Assembly: GCA_964017235.1 (NCBI GenBank)
Contig: OZ024936.1
Span: 44,257,028 to 44,321,027 of the forward strand
Length of the DNA stretch: 64,000 bases
Direction of reading: 5' to 3'
Source: Sabellastarte sp. h YS-2021
Lineage: Eukaryota > Annelida > Polychaeta > Sabellida > Sabellidae
Made by a program: the position numbers and the translations under genes
In this document: one piece after another, positions 1-8,614 of the stretch
Position numbering within the stretch: the first letter of the stretch is position 1
Layout: every line of letters begins with the position of its first letter
Notes under the pieces: model-generated
Database searches by the model: none
The model's input: the letters and a program-made list of their open reading frames with translations, nothing else
What the model was told of the DNA's origin: nothing

Positions 1-975
1 TTTACCCCTGACCGCAAACTCGGGGTCATCAGGAGGCCCACTCATGAAAATGGAACAAGGGTATATCATGAAATAAAAAGTTACCTTATTTGTCTAATTA
101 CCTTTACATTACAATTTTTGCTACATTGCACTTTAACACTTGTAATGGGGCACTAAGAAGTCATGTGGGAGGCAGTTAAAAATAGATTTGTGTTACCATT
201 AGTCTAAGATCCAAAATACAATCACTCGCTTTTTAAAACAGCATTTGACGTCACTTTATAAAAATAGGCTATGCTGTCTCTATGATGAATATTTTAAGAA
301 CTACATCTTTGAAGATTTTTACTTGAAATAGAATTTGCTTCGAATAGGAAATGGCCACTATTATTGAGTACCACTTCTAATGCTAGAAATGCAACATTAT
401 TTTGTGAGACAAATCTCAAGTAGCTGCTACATGGATCACACTAAATAAATGGTGTTAAAACATTTTCCTTGTTTATTACATACAGGATACTGCATGTTTA
501 AATAAAACTTTTATTTCTAAATATTATATAATGTTTAGACTGGCTGAACGGGCTTAAGACACAGCACAGGTTAAAAGTCTCAGATTAAGTTTTAAGATAT
601 TGTTTGTCTTGGCAACGAGTAATTTTGGGGCAGTTTGTCCTAGTGTCATGGTTTACACAAATATCATGTAGCAATTTACTGGGTGATGGATGGATTGCTT
701 GATAAATCACCTTATATGCCCCACTTTTTGACCTTACAGTCAGGAAAAGAGTTATATTACAGGTCCATTTATTTATTTTGGTAGTTACAGATTTCTGGTT
801 ATATTTTGTGATAGTAATACGTTTCAAAAGTATGTAAATTAGCAAATACATCAACCGAAATTTATCTCTGCTCAGTTGTCCAATATCTAAATTTTATTTT
901 ACTATTTAGAAAGTGTTGGAAAAATGAAAAAAATCACATACATGCGACAGAAATCTGGGGAGGGGGATTCACATG
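1..975. other. AT-rich stretch, no recognisable feature
   Basis: I see no gene, RNA gene or recognisable mobile element here. The only open frame of note (585-854, minus) has no family resemblance and sits in AT-rich DNA, so I treat it as chance. A canonical AATAAA (minus strand, 893-898) lies about 80 bp beyond the end of the 976-1578 open frame and could serve it as a polyadenylation signal, although such hexamers are common in AT-rich DNA. Confidence 0.5.
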
Positions 976-1578
976 TTATAAAGATATTTTTCCAAGCTGT
1001 CTCCAATAACTTGCATGTTCACACAGTAAGGCCAGGATTATAATTGCAGCAATCAGGAACCTCCTTTCCATTTTCAGGCATGTGTGAAAACTCTTGCGGG
1101 TGAACCTCTCTGTCATCACAGAATGTGTCCAATCTTTGTAATCAATTATGTACCCTAACTGCCCTGGATGTGCAGTCATGAGCAAAATTGCAAAGGCCTT
1201 TTGACTAATCTGACTAATCTTTGTACTCGTGTAGCAGGCCATTAGTTGTGTAAACCCTATCAGGTGTAACACTGAGAACAATTCTCTAATCTTGGTGTTG
1301 GGAGTTTCTTTTTTTAAATCAAAGTAGAAGATGCAAGGCAATACAATTACTGTTGCACATTTCAGTTGGGGTAGATTGTAAGCTGATTTTTTGGTTTGTA
1401 ATGTAATACAGATATATGCCACCACTTGTTTCTCCAGGATTATTCCAACCAGGGCTCTGAGTTTAAGTGTAAACGAATGCACCCAAAAAGGTATAACCCC
1501 AGGGTGGAGGTAAGGATTAGTCCCAGTATAAACAACACCAGCAAATCCAAACTTTACCTTTGCACAGTTATACAGCAT
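976..1578 (-). CDS. Unidentified 200-codon open frame, possible membrane-protein exon
   Basis: This is the longest open frame in the window outside the satellite, and I do not recognise the family. The translation has several hydrophobic stretches: roughly residues 42-60, 77-90, 103-115, 131-147 and a strong one at 176-190 (core IAAIIILALL). That pattern would suit a multi-pass membrane protein. The ATG follows directly on an in-frame TAA. If this is an exon, its acceptor must lie inside the frame; an AG after the 'GTGCAAAG' stretch near the start is only a weak candidate. A minus-strand AATAAA sits about 80 bp after the stop codon, as expected for a last exon. A rough stop-frequency estimate for DNA of this composition makes an open frame this long unlikely by chance in the 13.7 kb of non-satellite DNA, but not impossible. 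No partner exon is visible, so it may be a decayed element or a pseudo-exon. Confidence 0.3.
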   Translation of the reverse strand: MLYNCAKVKFGFAGVVYTGTNPYLHPGVIPFWVHSFTLKLRALVGIILEKQVVAYICITLQTKKSAYNLPQLKCATVIVLPCIFYFDLKKETPNTKIRELFSVLHLIGFTQLMACYTSTKISQISQKAFAILLMTAHPGQLGYIIDYKDWTHSVMTERFTRKSFHTCLKMERRFLIAAIIILALLCEHASYWRQLGKISL

Positions 1579-2425
1579 TTAAGTACAAAGTAAGCCAGAA
1601 AGAAGTTTAAAAAGTGACAGACTTACTCGGAAAAAGCAATTCCCTAGTTTTGCCTTCTCTGTATAATCACAGCAAGCCATAACTGTTTAGTGTTTTTCTT
1701 TTCTTTTCGTTTTTGGTTTCATTCAGTACATTAATCTCAATAAGAAATTAGCACATTAGTTACTCAGTAAATAACAGACAGAGGGATTATTTAGTGCTAA
1801 TTTTGCTGTACTTTAACAGAGATATATTGACCACACTGGCAGACAGGCACCAGTATGCTTTTGCTGACCAAGAACCTTATCTTAGAGTGTTAGAGTAAGA
1901 TATGGACTTATTCTGTCTCAACCACTAACAGTGAAAAATAAAGAGTTTTTTCACCGGTAAATTTTATATTAGAAAAAAAAAGAAAAAAAGAAAATAACAT
2001 TTTCTTGTCTAGTTCTGGTAAAATTTAAGGTTAAAGTCAAAATGTTCGAGATGAACCCTAAGTTCAAAAGCTGTGGTCAGATGTCAATACGTACATTGTA
2101 GATCCCTTTGGAATCATTTCTGAGACATGGCCATTGGCGGGATTATGGATCTCTGGTCTAATTGCCATGGCCATTTATTTGCGGAAAGTGGACAATATTG
2201 GATTGTACACCCCAATGGGACAGAATTATTGGCCACCAATGGACGCACTGAATGTGTGTAAAACAATTTGGAGAGACATGTGTAATTAGATGACCTCACT
2301 AGATAGTGGTCAATGTCAATATGTGACGCGATTGAAAAGGGTTAGAGGCAGTAAGATCAAATTTACAGAAAGTCAAACTCTCAAGCTAAGGTGCATGTTG
2401 AAATGAAAGAGTTTGGTTAAACTCT
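1579..2425. other. No recognisable feature; short A-rich run
   Basis: Nothing identifiable as a gene. An A-rich run at about 1,971-1,996, broken by single G residues, could be an old retroposon tail, but no element body is recognisable on either side. The 61-codon minus frame at 2114-2299 has no detectable family features. Confidence 0.4.
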
Positions 2426-2525
2426 GTCATATTTTGATAGGCACTCAGAGTGTCCCTGCCAATTGTGGCACTCGAACCCAAGCGGAGTGGACAACCTGCG
2501 ATCATATGCCAACCTAGGAATTTCA
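2426..2525 (-). mobile_element. SINE-B fragment (tRNA-derived), degenerate
   Basis: Read on the minus strand, this stretch aligns with the tRNA-like head and adjoining body of the better SINE-B copies at 8,449-8,603 and 10,709-10,873. The shared parts are the '...GGGTTCGAGTGCCAC' B-box region and the following 'AATTGGCAGGGACA' segment. The A-box side is eroded and no target-site duplication is visible, so this is an old copy. Confidence 0.6.
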
Positions 2526-2756
2526 GATGCAGATAGATTTTTTGCCTGGAGAATTTTAATACCATTTCTGCAATCTTTGTGTAGAAAGTAAGATACTTTT
2601 TTCAATATTTTTATGGATTTGCATCACATGGCTGTGTCCATGCTGTGTAAAAGCATGTTTATTATTGTGGATTTAAGACAACTTATTGTACTATCTGATA
2701 ACTTATTGTATTCAGGCAGTTCAATACTATTTTTAACTTCTTTTCCACAACAGGTG

Positions 2757-2769
2757 CCAGCACTCTTGA
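2757..2769. repeat. Target-site duplication, left copy, of SINE-A at 2,770
   Basis: The 13-mer CCAGCACTCTTGA here recurs exactly at 3,021-3,033, bracketing the SINE-A insertion. This is the signature of target-primed retroposition. Confidence 0.9.
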
Positions 2770-3020
2770 TTTATTTATTTATTTGGGTTTTAACGTCGCT
2801 TTCAATACATTGTATAGGTCATATCATGACGGGTACTTGGAAGGGCAGGGGAAACCAGTACATACAGTTGGTCAAGGTTCTGGTACTGTAAACTACCGAC
2901 CAACAGCAAGCAACTACCAGCTTTCCCACTTGAGGTAGGCCAGGAACCAAACCCCGATCTCAGAGTTGGGAGACGAGAGTGTTACCACTCTGCCACCGTG
3001 CCCCCCCCCCCCCCCCCCCA
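2770..3020 (-). mobile_element. SINE-A, full-length, with TTTA-type tail
   Basis: This is a tRNA-derived SINE inserted on the minus strand. Its head is at the right end: a pol III A box (TGGCAGAGTGG, minus strand of 2,985-2,995) and a B-box-like GGTTTGGTTCC (minus strand of 2,943-2,953). A non-tRNA body follows, then a 3' end 'GCGACGTTAAAACCC' and a simple (AAAT)n tail (2,770-2,784 as TTTA repeats). Perfect 13-bp target-site duplications flank it. The 3' GACGTTAAA motif resembles SINE tails seen widely in molluscs; I infer that link from memory and have not searched. The 5' end of the element abuts a run of 19 C (3,001-3,019). SINEs are non-autonomous and use a partner LINE reverse transcriptase. 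Confidence 0.9.
3001..3019. repeat. Homopolymer C19 at the 5' end of SINE-A
   Basis: Nineteen consecutive C (G19 on the SINE sense strand) lie between the SINE head and its right target-site duplication. This may come from non-templated G addition at the end of reverse transcription with later slippage, or from sequencing/assembly error. Confidence 0.95.
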
Positions 3021-3033
3021 CCAGCACTCTTGA
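3021..3033. repeat. Target-site duplication, right copy, of SINE-A
   Basis: Exact copy of the 13-mer at 2,757-2,769. Confidence 0.9.
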
Positions 3034-4054
3034 GTGATTTGTTGGACTTCTTTACCATTAAACTTGACTGTCACAGGCACTCTACCATTGGGTGACAGGC
3101 AATCAACCATCGGTAATCCCTTGTCAAATAAACCATTGTGTTTGCTTCGAGTTGACCTTTAAAAAGTTACATAGTTTACTTTTTCTGTCCTGAAGATAAG
3201 TTTGAATAATCTCTAAAATATGAGTTCCAATTCCGAGCAATTCATGATACTGTACAGCAATTGGTTGGGACATCGTTCATGGAATCTAGTTATACAAACT
3301 TAACTGTACTGTAGTATACTTGAAGCCAATGAGGTAAGTCAAGGTCCAGTGTTTTTATTATGAGTGAACACTGTTAGCTGAACTGCATTCTTTTATATGT
3401 ATTAATACTGCAGTGGTTGTACAGGTCTCTACAGGTGTTGCACATCCACTCGATGGAAAGCTTTTGTGTTCTTAATGACTCTTAAACTAATGTACACCAG
3501 CAGTGAATCAGAAAGTAGTCCAATCTTCTATAATTTAATGTAAACCTTTAGACACATACTCTCCATCAACTGGGGGACTCTAAGGAGCAACTAAACACAA
3601 ACAATTTCAATAGTGTGCCCATTGATACAGTCAGAACATACCGGAGAAGACTCCCAGGTCATGGGGCAGCTGTGGTGGATATGCCCAAAGCACATTTTTT
3701 CAAGTTAGAAGTTTTACCTATAAGCATAAACTGTTGTCCTCTGTACCTGAAATGGACCGCTATGACATTTACAAACCAAAGTACTCCAACCAGATCTGAA
3801 TTCTTCAAAGATAATTCTTATTTCACTTCAGCTCGTACTGTTAACAGTGTGTAAAATTTACAGAATTTTTTTAAGGTTCATAACTTCTAAAAGCGTCTAG
3901 AAAAACGTCTAAATATTGCTTGTCAAAATTGCCTAAAAATCTCAAATAAAACACTCAATTAATCAAAACTAGGAAATCAAACCCTATCTTTTTAACTAGG
4001 TGATATTTAGTGGATTTTTCCATCACAGAATTGTGTCAGAAGTATGTCAGGGAG
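3034..4054. other. No recognisable feature
   Basis: Unique-looking AT-rich sequence. The 79-codon plus frame at 3,615-3,854 shows no motif or family resemblance. I see no RNA gene or element. Confidence 0.4.
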
Positions 4055-4242
4055 CTCTATGGCAAAGTGGTCTGCACAATTCCCTCCGACCTATGAGATC
4101 AGCGGTTTGAACCTTGAACCCTACTTTATGTGGTACAGTTAATAATTGTTTATCGATTGCCTGGAAGTTTAGAGTACACAATATTGACTAATTAGTATAT
4201 ACTGGTTTCACCTTCCCCTAAAACTACTCCGTCATGATATAA
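4055..4242 (+). mobile_element. SINE-A, old degenerate copy
   Basis: The head carries an A-box-like TGGCAAAGTGG (about 4,060-4,070) and a B-box-like GGTTTGAACC (about 4,102-4,112). The far end matches the SINE-A body: 'ACTGGTTTCACCTTCCCC' followed by 'CCGTCATGATAT'. The order and spacing are those of the intact copy at 2,770-3,020. No target-site duplication or tail remains. Confidence 0.65.
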
Positions 4243-5549
4243 CATGCTTTGTGATGATTTACATTATGAGAATGAATGAAAATGCACACATGTACTCATA
4301 CATTTTACTTAAATGGCACAGGATATGTAGTTGATAATTGAGTGATTGCTTCTTTACATGTACTTTTGCATTACTGTACACAAAGCAGTTATTTATTGCC
4401 CTTTTTACAATATTGCTTGACTCTGTCAATATTGCTCATTCTATGTCATACTATCCTCCAATATATTGTGCTTTTCTTTAATTGACGAGACTTCTGTTCG
4501 AAGTCATATTTCACAACTTCTGCAGTCGATGCAATCCCCTGGAAGTGATTGCTGTGTTTACAATGAGGTATATGCCTTGTCATATCTACAGAAAGATACA
4601 TCTGACAAATAAACAAGATGCAGATGGGCTTATCTATGAAGTATGACTTTAGTTTTATGGACAATTTACCTCCTAGTAGAAAGATACGGTACTGTGAATT
4701 ACTTACAACTGACTGTTAACAGATAACAGATAATTTGTTTGATCTTCAACAACTACACATTATCTATATTATGAGATTGGCACATTGATCAATTATTTCT
4801 GGGGTAATTAAGGTAAAACATTGAAAGCAATCATTTTTATTTGTATCCACAGTAATTTTGCAGAGTTCGTGTAGCCAGTGAGATAAACTAGCTGTATTTG
4901 CTTAACCAGGGTAAAGAAACTTTGCTAGGTAATCATGTTTTGGTGCAAATCCACGTACAATATAAACATGCTGAAGGTAAACAATACAGCCCAAAAGCTT
5001 GGGTTTACCATCAAAAAGATGTTGAATAGTGTATTTTTGTATCAGAATTGCTTAAAGGAACCAATGCTAACTCAAAGTTTGTCAATGTCCCGAGGATTCA
5101 TCCACATTCTATGAGTAGAGCCATACATTCGTAAACCCAAAAGTTATTTATCTATATAGTAAATGCATATTAAACTCTAAGGTTAATTGATGACTATTCA
5201 ATAAAACATGTGAAACAGTTAGTTTTTAATACATTGTTACATAAATAAAGTACAATCAAATGCAAAATGTAAAGATTAGCTTATATGAACAATATGGAAA
5301 AGTGAATAAAATATAGATAATATATTTTACCTTAAACTGAAGTTAAGGTTGCAATGTTGGAGTGAAAGAGGAGACTCTAAAGAGAACAGGTTGGGTAACA
5401 TAGAAAATATAGAACTGACTGTGGTGAGCTCAGTTAATATAAATAAATCTTATAGTTGAATATTATTATAAATCTATACCACTAATTCATAAAAAATTGA
5501 AACTGAAACCAAAGTCAAACCATGTTTCTTACTTTCTTTCAAATAGCTG
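4243..5549. other. No recognisable feature
   Basis: AT-rich unique sequence with no gene, RNA or element I can support. The 72-codon minus frame at 4,446-4,664 has no family features. Confidence 0.4.
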
Positions 5550-5682
5550 TGGTCATACCAGGGCAGGCACTTTTGGCATCCTGCATGTCACCATGTGTTC
5601 AATTTGAATCCTCAAGCAAAGCAGTAAAATGGTCCGATGTCAAGTAATCAAATAACACATTTGTTAACCACATAGCAACTGG
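5550..5682 (-). mobile_element. Possible very degenerate SINE-B
   Basis: The order of weakly matching blocks follows SINE-B read on the minus strand: a 'GTCATACCAGGGCAGG' body segment, then a 'TTTGAATCC' B-box-like part, then a 'TTAACCACATAGCAACTG' A-box side. Similarity is low and no flanking duplication is visible, so this is a tentative call. Confidence 0.3.
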
Positions 5683-7146
5683 TTAAACCCTATCTCTACA
5701 CCAATGAATAGCCATCTTATTCTCTATATTTCCCTGGTAATCGTTGTGGTGCTTGATCCTTTTTACCATTCTTGGATACTGAATTTGGTTGACCATTTTG
5801 TGCTCTTGTACATTGAGGTCCCTTAAAGTCCAATTAGAATCAGAATAATACAGGCAAAGATATACATAAGGTTGCTGAATTGGTATATGATATTCTGAAC
5901 ACCATTAAAGTCATTACCATGTCACTTCTGAATTTTTCTCCTGTCAAATGTGCAGCCCTCTATTTTCAATTACATGTAACAGAAGCTCACTTTAAAGCTT
6001 TTGTGGGTAATACTTTGAGAGATGTGCCAGAGAGAGTCTTCATTTGAAAGTCATTAAAGTTTTTTACAGCTGAAAATTACTCTCTTAATATTTCAAAAGC
6101 TTCTAAAACCCTCTTTAATGTAGGGAAACAATTGAAAGCCACTCAGAGAGAAAATGAATTCAAGTGAAAGTTAACAATCCAATATATCAGCTTCTTTGTG
6201 ACAAAGTGAACATTTAAAATATAAAATAAAAATATAATTGTTACAGGAAAAACATCAGTCTGCCAAGTAGCCTAGTGTTATCAAGTTACGTTATAATTTA
6301 ACTTAAAAGAACACATGGGAAGTACTTATGGTCTATCCCAATATAAATAAATAAATGACAGTGATCATGGAAAAAATATCATCCTTAGCTGAGGCACCTA
6401 TTTTCCATTCTAATTACGCCTTTGTTTCATTTGAACAGTGTCAAAAACCATGAGGTTTTGGTTCAATGTAGAGTTCTCATTTGATACCCATGTTAAGAAG
6501 GTTTGTGGAAGTTGCTTTACTCAGATGCATGATCTCAGCAATGTTTTCACATATGAAGCTGTAATATTAACGTGTAACACTCTTTTAGTAGTCATCTTGG
6601 CTAATAGTATTTACTTTTCAGAAATGTATCCAAATTCAATATGAAAAAATAGCATCAGAGATGCCTGTCCCCCACAGCCTAGGGAAATATTTTCAACACC
6701 ATGAGATATAGAAGTACTGTACCAGTACAAAGTTCAGGATACTTTCAGAGCACTTTCAGTTTTATAAAGTTCTAAACAATGTTTAAATGGAGAAAATAAT
6801 GTTCAAAAGAAAGATAATGCTTGTAAAGATGAAGTATTAAAACAAGATAATTCAATAACAAGACGACAACATTAATCAGTAAACTAAAATTCAACACTCT
6901 TTATCTACATCTGCATGGTCGAATTCTGGTTTAGATGTTCTGAATATTACCATGCATACAGAAGTGGTAATAAATTTAATGAAAGCTTATGTGTGGTGTT
7001 GGAGCAAAATTTGTGGCTCACTTGATGAAATTCTATCTCTTACAATGGGAAGTTATGAAAGTAAAATTCTTAATAAATTCTAATATGAATTAACAGTGCT
7101 TAATCTGCATCAAAAGACAGACCCAAAGGTGCAACAAGATTGTAAA
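5683..7146. other. No recognisable feature
   Basis: AT-rich unique sequence. The 68-codon plus frame at 6,438-6,644 shows nothing recognisable. A short (ATAA)n stretch lies near 6,343-6,356. Confidence 0.4.
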
Positions 7147-7741
7147 GGTCAAGGTCACTACGACAAGGTCAAAGGTCAAATTAAGGTCACACCATGATAA
7201 TACACACGTATAGCCCCTAACCAATGTCCCTACCAAGTATCAACTTCCTACAAATGGCCCTACCACATTAACTTCCTACACCTTACAGTTTTCGAGATAT
7301 AGCCGGGACAAGATTTTATAGGTCAAGGTCACTATGGCAAGGTCAAAGGTCAAATCAAGGTCACACCATGACGTTGCACACCTACACCCCCTAACCAATA
7401 TCCCTACCAAGTATCAACTTCCTACACCTTACAGTTTCCGAGATATAGCCCGGACAAGATTTTATAGGTCAAGGTCACCACGGCAAGGTCAAAGGTCAAA
7501 TCAAGGTCACACCATGACGTTGCACACCTACACCCCCTAACCAATATCCCTACCAAGTATCAACTTCCTACACCTTACAGTTTCTGAGATATAGCCCAGA
7601 CAAGATTTTATAGGTGAAGGTCACTACGGCAAGGTCAAAGCTCAAATCAAGGCCAGACCATGACGTTGCACAACTACACCCCCTAACCAATGTCCCTTCC
7701 TACACCTTACGGTTTCTGAGATACAGCCCGGACAAACTTTT
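7147..7741 (+). repeat. 146-bp tandem repeat, about 4 units, AGGTCA-rich
   Basis: Four tandem units begin with GGTCAAGGTCAC or a close variant: 7,147-7,320 (174 bp, with a 28-bp internal partial duplication), 7,321-7,466 (146 bp), 7,467-7,612 (146 bp) and 7,613-about 7,741 (shortened). The first three contain a perfect direct repeat AGGTCA-A-AGGTCA at 7,166-7,178, 7,340-7,352 and 7,486-7,498; the fourth is mutated to AGCTCA. TCAAGGTCA also recurs. These match nuclear-receptor half-site consensus (DR1 and ERR/SF-1 type), but may only be part of the repeat sequence. The 68- and 95-codon frames over this region (7,334-7,540 and 7,614-7,901) follow the repeat and are not genes. Confidence 0.9.
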
Positions 7742-7808
7742 TCCAGCCGCCCCGCCCACCCGCCCGCCAGCCAGGACACCCGCCCACCTGCCCGCCCGCC
7801 CACCCATC
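7742..7808 (+). repeat. CGCCC-rich low-complexity tract
   Basis: Imperfect repeats of CCGCCC/CCACC/CCAGCC, strikingly C-rich on the plus strand against the AT-rich surroundings, forming the simple-sequence part of the element that starts at 7,147. Confidence 0.9.
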
Positions 7809-7837
7809 CGGACACCATGGGTGAAAACAATACCCCG

Positions 7838-7855
7838 ACAGCCCTTAAGGGCTGT
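7838..7855. repeat. Perfect 18-bp palindrome near the 3' end of the tandem-repeat element
   Basis: ACAGCCCTTAAGGGCTGT is its own reverse complement. A few further C-G pairs can form outside a G:G mismatch. Position and strength suit the terminal hairpin of a Helitron/Helentron-type element, though the following bases are not a clean CTRR. Confidence 0.8.
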
Positions 7856-7864
7856 GGGGAAAAA

Positions 7865-8270
7865 CTACAGTGTGTCCAAAATAGCCTGGCAAGAAGTATA
7901 ACAAACAATAGCAAAGTTTCCAGAATCACACCTGTTCATAAAAAATGACAATGGTTGCCTGTTGAATAACACTCCATATTCAAAACTCTGACTTTGGTGT
8001 TTAAGTATCTCCACAAGGCTTTTCCACAGTATTTCTGAACCTACCATAGTCCAGCTTTGTGTGCCTACAGCACCATGGGCAGCACACCCGACGGAAATTA
8101 CCAAAAAAGACAGCTTTGTATTTGATACTCCAACTCAATGGAGTGAGCTACCTGATGACATAAAACTGCAGGGGCAATATTTAAGACACAAATTGAAGAC
8201 ACTCTTCAGTAAAGCCATAAGTTCCTGTCTACCTGGGGTCTCTGGTGAAATCTGTAAGCCATGTTTGTAG
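7865..8270 (+). pseudogene. Remnant of a non-LTR retrotransposon (CR1/L2-like) RT C-terminus
   Basis: Frame 2 from 7,865 reads LQCVQNSLARSITNNSKV, then ITPVHKK, WLPVE, then FKTLTLVFKYLHKAFPQYF. This is the thumb/C-terminal pattern 'LQxVQNxxAR...ITPVL..LHWLPV..R..FK..L..FK.L' typical of CR1/L2-type LINE polymerases. In-frame stops at 7,946-7,948, 7,967-7,969 and 8,036-8,038 kill it. After a frameshift, frame 3 from 8,061 continues with the usual C-terminal tail (QWSELPDDIK... LKTLF) to a TAG ending at 8,270. The finger, palm and endonuclease domains are absent, as expected for a 5'-truncated copy or one cut by the adjoining tandem-repeat element. The two open frames that seem to cover it (7,865-8,104 minus and 8,061-8,270 plus) are, respectively, a shadow and the last piece of this remnant. 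Confidence 0.85.
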
Positions 8271-8437
8271 CGTGATATCAAATTGTGAATGCAAAGAACC
8301 ACCTTATGTGCTGTTTGGACTGGTTTGGGGATCTCGAATACGCACGGATATTGACACCTGGCAGCAGGATAATGTTTCTCTGCCAGGCAAAGTAAAAGAT
8401 TTGACTATGTGTCTTTAGATGGCACGTGATTACATCA
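8271..8437 (+). other. Probable LINE 3' flank with short hairpin
   Basis: Non-coding stretch between the LINE stop codon and the SINE-B target-site duplication. It holds an 8-bp inverted repeat CCTGGCAG / CTGCCAGG (8,357-8,364 and 8,380-8,387, 15-nt loop). 'ATCAAATTGTGAA' occurs at both ends (8,277-8,289 and 8,434-8,446). It may be the 3' UTR of the LINE. Confidence 0.4.
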
Positions 8438-8448
8438 AATTGTGAAGT
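8438..8448. repeat. Target-site duplication, left copy, of SINE-B at 8,449
   Basis: AATTGTGAAGT recurs exactly at 8,604-8,614. Confidence 0.8.
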
Positions 8449-8603
8449 CAAAGGTCAAAGTTGGGGTTTTACGTCCCGTTCAACAGCCAGGGTCATATTG
8501 GGACAGGTCCTCAGAATTGCCACTTGTGGGACTCGAACCCACAGAGGTGACAGCCTATGATTAGATGCCAAACTTGCTAACCACTAGGCCACTGAGGACC
8601 TCG
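8449..8603 (-). mobile_element. SINE-B, intact copy with target-site duplication
   Basis: A 155-bp tRNA-derived SINE on the minus strand. The head (right end) reads TGGCCTAGTGGTTAGC on the minus strand (A box), and the B box GGTTCGAGTCC lies in the minus strand of the 8,530-8,541 region. The body contains the CCCAATATGACCC segment and the 3' end is 'GTTGAACGGGACGTAAAAC'. The tail is a CTTTGACCTTTG-type simple repeat. 11-bp duplications AATTGTGAAGT flank it. Confidence 0.85.
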
Positions 8604-8614
8604 AATTGTGAAGT
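8604..8614. repeat. Target-site duplication, right copy, of SINE-B
   Basis: Exact copy of 8,438-8,448. Confidence 0.8.

Larger units (their letters stand above)
7147..7861 (+). mobile_element. Pearl/HINE-like element: tandem core, CGCCC tract, 3' hairpin
   Basis: The tandem core is followed by a CGCCC-rich tract and then a palindrome. Bivalve pearl elements and Helentron-associated interspersed elements are known to carry a core of about 160-bp tandem repeats, a simple-sequence region and a 3' hairpin. The architecture agrees, but I cannot identify the 5' end or confirm the exact terminal dinucleotides. The right boundary falls directly before the LINE remnant, so the element may have inserted into it. 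Confidence 0.5.

Noticed and set aside
2613-2891. 92-codon plus-strand open frame
   Set aside because: Runs through the left duplication into the antisense of SINE-A; no family features.
7642-7929. Minus-strand 95-codon frame rich in Gly/Trp
   Set aside because: It reads the CGCCC low-complexity tract and tandem repeat backwards; composition artefact.
7865-8104. Minus-strand 79-codon open frame
   Set aside because: Antisense shadow of the decayed LINE reverse-transcriptase tail on the plus strand.
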